64,000 bases of DNA from the NCBI GenBank assembly GCA_012656075.1, contig JAAKBF010000041.1, positions 620,001-684,000 of the forward strand, in the 5' to 3' direction. Position numbers and translations under genes: made by a program. The notes under the pieces are model-generated. The model was not told where the DNA came from and did no database searches. It saw nothing but the letters and a program-made list of their open reading frames with translations. Of this stretch, positions 56,801 through 64,000 are shown in pieces (position 1 is the first letter of the stretch; each line of letters begins with the position of its first letter). This DNA comes from Phytophthora hibernalis. Taxonomy: Eukaryota > Oomycota > Peronosporomycetes > Peronosporales > Peronosporaceae.

Positions 56801-59800
56801 GATCGATTCAGTGTGGCAAATGCCGACGCACCGAAAAAGACGCGCAAATACTCGGATGGAGGTTTTTACTCGCCAGGGAATGCGGACGGAAATGTTGGTG
56901 TTGGCGCACCAGATCCCGATGATAGGTATGAAGCTATGAGAAGGGGAAGCTTTCTCAGCACGTCCGCATTGAAACAGTTCATGCTTAACGATAACGAAAG
57001 CGCCGGACCCCGTCAGCTACGGGTGTGCTACCTGATGACGCAGGGGATTCTGATCAACACTCGAGTGTTGGAAGCGATGATACATGGTTTAGTATGACTA
57101 GTGGTAACCTAGATGTGTCTGCATCGGCACTGAGTGGGGATATCACTGGTGAACTGGAGCGTAACCTCTCTCTATCTGATTTTACTGATTCAGTAGGGAT
57201 GGATGACCACAAAAGTGTGAGCACACATCCGCGTCCTGAGAGAAGAACTCGAAAAACACCCCGACCATATACCCACGGTGGAACTACGAAGCTGCTTGAT
57301 CGAAGGCTGATGGTCTGCTCGTTCACGGTTCCTTTAATATCGGTGCAGTTAAAGAAGCCTCGGTCTTCGGTAGTATCCTCATACGCTTCATACCGTTACG
57401 ATACAAGCGATTTTGATGACGAAGCTGCAGACAAAAGCACGATTTTGGTGAAGCTGCAAGGTTTTCGTGTTCGAGTGGGACAAAAAACTTTATCAACCCA
57501 AGTAAACGTGAGTCTTATGTCGCTCGAAGTTGAAGACTTTCTAGATGCCAGTGGACGCTCGACGCAGTATCTGTTATTTTCGTGCCCGACTATCGCGGCT
57601 CCGTTCTCAATCAAAACTCCGTTGCGCCGTGGGGCGAACGTTCCTGGTTATTCTGCCCAACGAAAGCGATTAAACAGGCAACGCGAACGTGTGATTTCTT
57701 TCCAAGTCGGTGGTCCAAAGAACAATGATGGGTCTAGATCGAAAGTCTTCGCACCACCAGAGACGCTGTTAGAGCTTTGTTTCAGCTCCTTGAACGACCA
57801 GAAAACTGGTAAAGAAATGTTGCGAGACATGGATTTGCAACTTGGGTCGGTGCAGTTTAACTTTGACCAGTCATATGTTTGCTCTTTGTTGGAGCTGTTT
57901 GAAGAATCATCTTCACAACTTGCATTGGTTCCAGCTTCTTCACAAGGTGTTAGATGTGGCATTATGAACACTGACACCGATGATGGCCAACCTCCACCGT
58001 TCGAGCTCACGCCCACCATTAAGCAAGAGTATTCGATGCCAGTAAATCTTACGGATTCTGTCCGTGCGGATTTGGAGCGTGCAAGAAGGAATCTATTTGA
58101 GCAGGCACCTGACGCCCCGTCAAACTCATCGATCGATAGTGGAAATGATGCTCTTCCAGTCGCACTGAAGCTTGGAGTCCGACTGCACTCTGTTTCGTTC
58201 TGTTTTTCTGATCGTGGTGAATCGGTTATGTCAGTGGCGATTCTCGACTCACAGATTCACCTTGGTACTGCGAACCCAGGCCAGATCAAGGTGTCTGGTT
58301 TGGTTGGTGATATGAAAGTGTTTGACTTATCTTCGAAGAAACATCAAGAGGATGGACTCGGCATCAGCGGTGGATCAGTGCGCGGACTTGGAGTTTCCTC
58401 GTCGGACTATATCGAAATATTTGGATTGGACTTGGACAGCTCTGCTACCTTTTCGACAGATGATTCTCGATACATTTTGAGTATCGAATGCTTGATCTCT
58501 GCAGAGATGACATCGAAGTCATTAGCATCTGCGGAAGGCGAAGAAAACTCGCAGCAGCAAGAAGTTAAATCGAGCGTTAGCGTGTGTGTACAACCAGTGC
58601 GTCTACTGGCTCAACCAGAATTCGTGGAGAACCTGGTTAATTATGCTGTAGATGGTCCGCTTCGAACCCATTTCTTATCAAAACATGTTACGTCGAGTGA
58701 AGGTGGCATGGAAAGGGAAAGCAAGCGCGCAGGATCTTTAGGGTCCGAATTTCAATTAGCTCCTAGATTTTCCCCGCTGGTTGACCGTCCGCCCGAGAGT
58801 TTGACGCCGTTTTTCGATGCTGTCGATACGTCAAACACGGAGGCAACACAATTTAATTTTGAAGTATCAAGCCCCCGGACCCTTCCAAGCCAAAATGCAT
58901 TTACAACTATTGGGGACAATGGCACACCTGAAAACCAGAGTAGCTTGGCTAATGACTCTGCAAAAGGAGACGACGTGGCCCTGTTTATCGCACATATTCT
59001 CGACAACTTTGACTTGGACGTCAAGCTCTTTCATCCGTGTGTTGTTCTGCCATCTACACCTCTGAAAGATATAAGAGTCTCACTTCAGTCACAACCATAC
59101 CGGGGAATTGTGTTAGACTTTGGCACCATATCTGTCGCACTGCGGCGAGAAACATCGGACGCTTTGCGTGGGGCACTTGTGTGCGCATCATACCAGACCA
59201 CTGTGATTGTTGAAAGTTTGCAGATCACTTCTCTGGCAGACCAGACTGCAATTCTTGATCGATCTGGTTTCCAGGTGCGATGCAGTATACCGACGCGAAT
59301 TCCCAATGATCACAACGATGGAAAAGCAGTCTTTTCAGAGATTGGACTGGACGTGGAAGTTTACCCGGTTTACCTCAATATTAGCGAGACAAACGTGTGT
59401 TTGACACTGGAAGTATTCTACGAAGCGATCATCCCCATTCTTGATACAATCCAAGGAATGAATCACCAGATTGGAATTTATGAAGGGGCGTCGGTAGTAG
59501 ACTCTGCCAGCCTACCTGGTGGTCTGAAAGGAGAGGGCGATGTATCGCCTCCTGGATGTACGAACTGGGGACAGTTAACACTCCACTTTATGCTTGAGGA
59601 GTTCAAGATCGCACTTATTTCTTATTCTGAGGCGCCGCACCAATTCGAGACGTGGATGAAAAGTGTAATCGACATTCCAGATGAACTTTCTTCTCGCGAA
59701 AGCAGTGGCGGAGCTTCATCCGCTGCACAGGGACGATCGTACCCTCAACATTTTATGGGGCGGCGAGGAAGTTTCCTAGTGAGATTCCTTGCTGTGTCAT

Positions 59801-62800
59801 CGGCGAAATAGCTATGGTCGCACTGGAAGCAGATCTTGCTATTGGGTTAAAGGATACTGATTTGGTGGACGGCGAAGTTACGTTCCAATGTGATTTTCCT
59901 TGCGTGAGGCCGTGATCCGTGATAAAATCGCTGATCCTACGGTACGATAAGCTACTGTTGAGCTGTGTAGTTGCTTTTTGGTTGTGACACAGATACTGTA
60001 CTTCTGTTTTTTGTCTTGCAGGATTTTTGACGCAATTGTTTGGGCCGGTTCCAGGAGCTCTTTGGAGCGCATGGAATCTCGTACTTCTGTTTCATCCGAT
60101 AGCTCGTCGTTTACGTTCCTATCTCGGGACGACGTCCAGCCACCGTATCTTCAACCGTCAATATCACAGTCGTCAGGGCTAGGCGTGTCGTCTTCGCAGT
60201 TGAGTGGACAGCTAACAAGCAAGCGCAGCGGTGTGAAAGGAGATGGATCTACTGTAACTACGAACTCGCTTGACTTGTCTGTGTCTTCTGCTAGATTTAT
60301 TCTCCTACCACGGACCCTGCTTCGGTTGGAGCACTTTGCGCTGGATGTGTTCTTGGCGGCAAGCAAGAAAAGAAGTGAAATGGAAATCCAGCGTGACGAG
60401 GCACTTGCGAACAATCCTCCTGGCGTCGACAGCTCTGCATATGTTGAAGCGCGAGTTGATCCCGATGGCAGCCGGGATGAACGACAGGAAACGCGTTTTA
60501 CAGTCCCCCTCTACGTCAACGCAGTGACAGCTTATCTGAGTCGTTGAAAGATGACCTCAATGCGGTTCGATCAGCATTTATGTCTCCGTTGCAGCGCATG
60601 CTGAGCTCGACCAGTGCAAAAGAAGGGCGAGCTCCTGGGAGCTTTACTTCTCGTGCGATTGCAGAAGAAACTGGAAGCGGAACGTCGGTGGCCTCTAAAA
60701 CTAAGGATTCTTTATCGGGTAATCAGAGTGTTGTGAACAGGAAGCGACTTGTGATTCCTAAGTGGAAAGTTGACGCTCGCTTCTTGAACTTGCAGCTGTG
60801 GGTGGTATCCACGGACCGGAAAGCGGACGTGGCAGGGTGTGTATTGTCGAGTCAATTGGTTGCGAAGCTCGATAGCACACTAAAAGGAGCAGTAGCTTCT
60901 ACTTCTCTTGACGTCAGTGAACTTGTGTCAGCGTCAGCCAGGCTGAGCAAAGTGGAAGTATTAGTTGGTTCTCCAAAGGTCAGTGATACCGAAGATGGAA
61001 CGCCTGACCCGCATTCAAAGCCAGCACATCATACGGGGACGCTAGTAGAGAACTTTGAAGTAGACGTGCAAGTCATACTGCGCCAATGCTTTCGATCTGT
61101 GCTTGAGGAAACTATCGACCCAGAAAGCAGCGAAGAAAAAGTGATCAGAACAGCGACTCGAATAGCGGTGGTGGAAGCGGGGCTGAGACCAGTGATGAAG
61201 ATGCAATAGCAACTCCGTGGAATAACGCCTCGCTTGGTGACAAGGGTGATAGCCCAGGGATGGATTTGCCAGAGCTATTTCTTCGAGACGTCCCGCTGGA
61301 GTGGAAGGAATGGATTCTTAGTGAGCCCACTGTGCGTGTTAACCAGATCATCTCGCATATCGCTTACCGAGATTTGCCACTGCTGCTAAAAATCTCTGCA
61401 GGTTTATCCAGCATGCTTAGTGCCGAAAAGAAAATTCGAGATGCATTCGTTGCACGGATGAAAGCAGCAGCAGATGATCTCGATTGGTCCGATTTACCGG
61501 ATGCCCCAGGGGATTATTCTGAGTACGCTCACTACTTTGGCGCTGATGACGCGAACGACAATCAAATATCAACGCAAGTTATCCCACTTACTCCCCAGCT
61601 GGATATACTTACACGCGCGTCGCTAGTCGTAAGTGGGGCTCAGTTCCGATTGATCAACAATATCGTGGATCAGTCGTCGCCAGTAGTAGAGTTGGACTCA
61701 AAAACCATCGAAGTTTTGTTGCGATCGGAGTCAAAATCGATGATAGATATCGTCGCAAGTTGCAGAGCTGAAGCCAAATATCAAAACTTGCGTCTTGTGA
61801 CAATGGAACCCCTTATAGAGCCGTGGAGTGTCAAGATGACACTTTCTCAGCAACACTTGAGCCAGCGGGGTTTGGATGATAGAGAGCAGCTAGCTGTGTC
61901 ACCTTGGAAGCTAAACATCTCGTCAGACGTCTTTTACAACTCAATTTGACAGATGCGTTGATTGCGAACCTAGTGGCTGCAGATCGGGCGTGGCGATGGG
62001 TGGTGAACGCTGGCGGCGATTCACGCGAAATGACGGAGTATTCTACGTATTGGATCCGAAACAATACTGGAATGCCTCTACGGTACTGGGGCTCTTCTTA
62101 CAACGAACACTCTCTCGCGCCTGGCCAAGAAGAACCACTTCGCTCCAACAAAGAGTCAGAAAGTGACAAGGGAGACGCCAACAAGAAGCGTCGAAAGAGG
62201 GGTAGGCGCAATGCGTTTGTGCACGACCGCCAGCTCTTCATTGCTGTAGAAGAAGAATGTCCAGTGACGGTCTCTCTAACATCCCAAGAAAGTGGCAGAG
62301 CGAAGCACCCATTCCAGTCGACCAAGTTGATTCGCGTATGTACGCCCTCGTGGACTTTGAAGCAGATGTTACCGCCACGCGAATGAGGAAATGCGAGTGT
62401 GTGATTGATGTGCTTGTGGAGCGCGGCTGCAAGTACTTTGTGGTGCGATCGACATTGATTCTGGAGAATCAAACCTCATCAGATCTTGAAGTTGAATTTG
62501 TGCCTCCTCAACGACGTTCGATGTCACGCTCTTTGAGATCGGGAAATGCACCACAAGGGCCTATCATCTCAATCTGGAAGAAGGTTGTCAAAGCCTCCTC
62601 TGTTGTTCCTGTGCCGGTACATATCGTTTCCTCCGGTGAAGGCTACGTGATGGTGCGTCCTCCTGAAATCAATGGTGCCGACGATACAGATAATAATGGC
62701 GTGCTGCCAAAAGCCTATGCCAAAGAGCGCGTACACCTCCCGCTTTTCGACCGAGGTAGTTCTTCTGCTAACGAAAACATTACGCAAATGGAGACAGATG

Positions 62801-64000
62801 AGTCCGGCCAAGCCCAATGTACAATCAAATTCCGACGACTGTATAGTGATCGGCCCGTCCGTCCATTCATGATGAACGTTTGTCTGTCAAACGCGAGTAG
62901 TGCTCTGTACCACCGCACGCTGTCCTTCCACCCGCCACTGATCGTACACAATCTAACCGCTGGGCCTCTAGATTTCTGCCTGGCAACTCCAAGTGACTGG
63001 TCGCCAGTGGTGGAAGCTGTGACGTTGACAAACTCGAGCATGAATTCAGGGTGGGAAACTCGCGAGCAGCGCCTGCGTGAGCGAGGAACAATTAATGTGG
63101 CTGATTCGCTTATTTGGCATGTGTCAAGTGAGGAGACCCCTCTCGAGTTAAGTGTTCGCATGAAAGGCTTTGACTGGAGTGAACCGCTCGGGCTTGAGGA
63201 AGATCTCGGCGATCTTGTGCGAATCAAGATGAAAGACCTGGTCAGCGACGCGCATCTCTATATTACTGCGGAAATTCGGATGAGTAAAGGTCATTGTCGC
63301 GAGCTGTTCCTCTACGTGCCGTACTGGATCGTAAATCTGACCGGACTCAAGTTGGAGTATGAATACGAAGAAGAGCGAATGGGGCGCGAACATAAGACAA
63401 CGTACGTATCCAGGACATGGACATCTGTTTTGTGATTAATAACTAACATACTTGTTTAACTGCTATTTTCACGACCAGATTGTTGGCAGGACAAAAACGG
63501 CTGGATCGTGATGAACTCCTTCTAAAGGAAAGCCACAGAGCCAAGACGGCTCGGCGAGAACGGAATCCTCATCTGCTCCATCCTGTTCCAGTTGAAGACG
63601 AGGAATTTGTGTATGAAGTGGAGGGTATGGCACAGCAAAGCAACACATCAACTCATAGAACCTCTTCCGAGCGGCGCGAGACTGAACGCAAGCGACGCCA
63701 CCCTCGACTTCTTCCGAGCGTGCCACCTGTGAAGGGCCTGTTAGACTTGCTCCCGAAAACGATTGAGTATGATCCGCGTAGCCTTGGCCAGCTGGAAGTT
63801 CTTCAGGCTTGTCATTCAGACTATCGAAGAGATCGTGGGTGTGTTCGTCTGCGAGTAAGTAATGAAAGGGATGTAGCAACCCTCGAAGCGCGAAAGAAGA
63901 ATGGACAGCGCAAGTGGTCTGACCCCTTTGTATTGGATCAAGCGGGTACGATTGGTGAGATCGAAGCTGACGACTTCGGGACAAACCGAAAATTTAGCAT
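53827..64000 (+). CDS. VPS13: VPS13-family lipid-transfer protein, 5' part (runs off window)
   Basis: The start MFETLVTGLLTSALGSYIEP opens the chorein domain (GSIELKIPWNRLQSDSVVAT, NKIIDNLELHIRRIHVRVED), the gateway of the lipid-conducting groove. Extended chorein and VPS13-mid repeats follow to about 61.9 kb. The VAB/SHR-binding region then starts (STYWIRNNTGMPLRYWG, LILENQTSSDLEVEF, YVPYWIVNLTGLKLEYEYEE). Over 3,000 codons are in the window; the C-terminal APT1 and ATG2-C parts lie beyond it. Introns are seen near 59940-60021 and 63404-63478. One-base frame changes occur near 55460-55485, 57030, 59800-59910, 60540, 61160, 61945 and 62255, each between well-conserved stretches, so sequence errors are likelier than a dead gene. 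VPS13 moves bulk lipids at membrane contact sites. Confidence 0.95.

Overview
The window reads as nuclear DNA of an oomycete, most like Phytophthora or a relative. Evidence: compact GC-rich genes split by short GT-AG introns (mostly 45-90 nt), an oomycete-type Inr core promoter in front of one gene family, and families typical of that group (antibiotic-biosynthesis-monooxygenase (ABM) paralogues, secreted metallophosphatases, PIF/Harbinger transposons). The species assignment is inference.

Left part (0.7-15.9 kb): a broken multipass membrane protein, then on the minus strand a DDX59-like RNA helicase with a zf-HIT finger, COX6A, an ankyrin protein, a seven-transmembrane GOST-like receptor fused to a class 3 lipase, and an adaptin-like protein resembling TPLATE. 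On the plus strand follows NSE4 of the SMC5/6 complex. At 16.4-19.4 kb lies a complete PIF/Harbinger DNA transposon with TIRs, TAA target duplications, transposase and second ORF.

Middle part (20-46.8 kb): two sphingomyelinase-like metallophosphatases flank PTH2. From 25.5 to 43.4 kb is a recent amplification of small ABM-domain genes. It holds three diverged members (a, b, d), a decayed inverted copy of b inside a 2.2-kb imperfect palindrome, and nine nearly identical copies (e1-e9) in orientation -,+,+,-,+,-,+,-,+. These sit in a tandem array of about 3.42-kb units, each with head-to-head and tail-to-tail spacers. The tail-to-tail spacers carry pseudogene pieces of uracil phosphoribosyltransferase (UPRT), whose full-length gene, fused to a helix-turn-helix domain, sits just right of the array (45.1-46.8 kb). 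The array is bracketed by gene d on the left and a truncated inverted copy of d on the right.

Right part (48.3-64 kb): a third metallophosphatase, ribosomal protein uL23 (L23a), striatin of the STRIPAK complex, and the first 10 kb of a VPS13 lipid-transfer protein that runs off the window.

Quality note: many otherwise convincing genes contain single-base frameshifts, often at homopolymers, while other genes (COX6A, uL23, striatin, metallophosphatase B, several ABM copies) are clean. Long-read indel errors are the likeliest cause, but real decay cannot be excluded. Coordinates of multi-exon genes run from start codon to stop codon, introns included.
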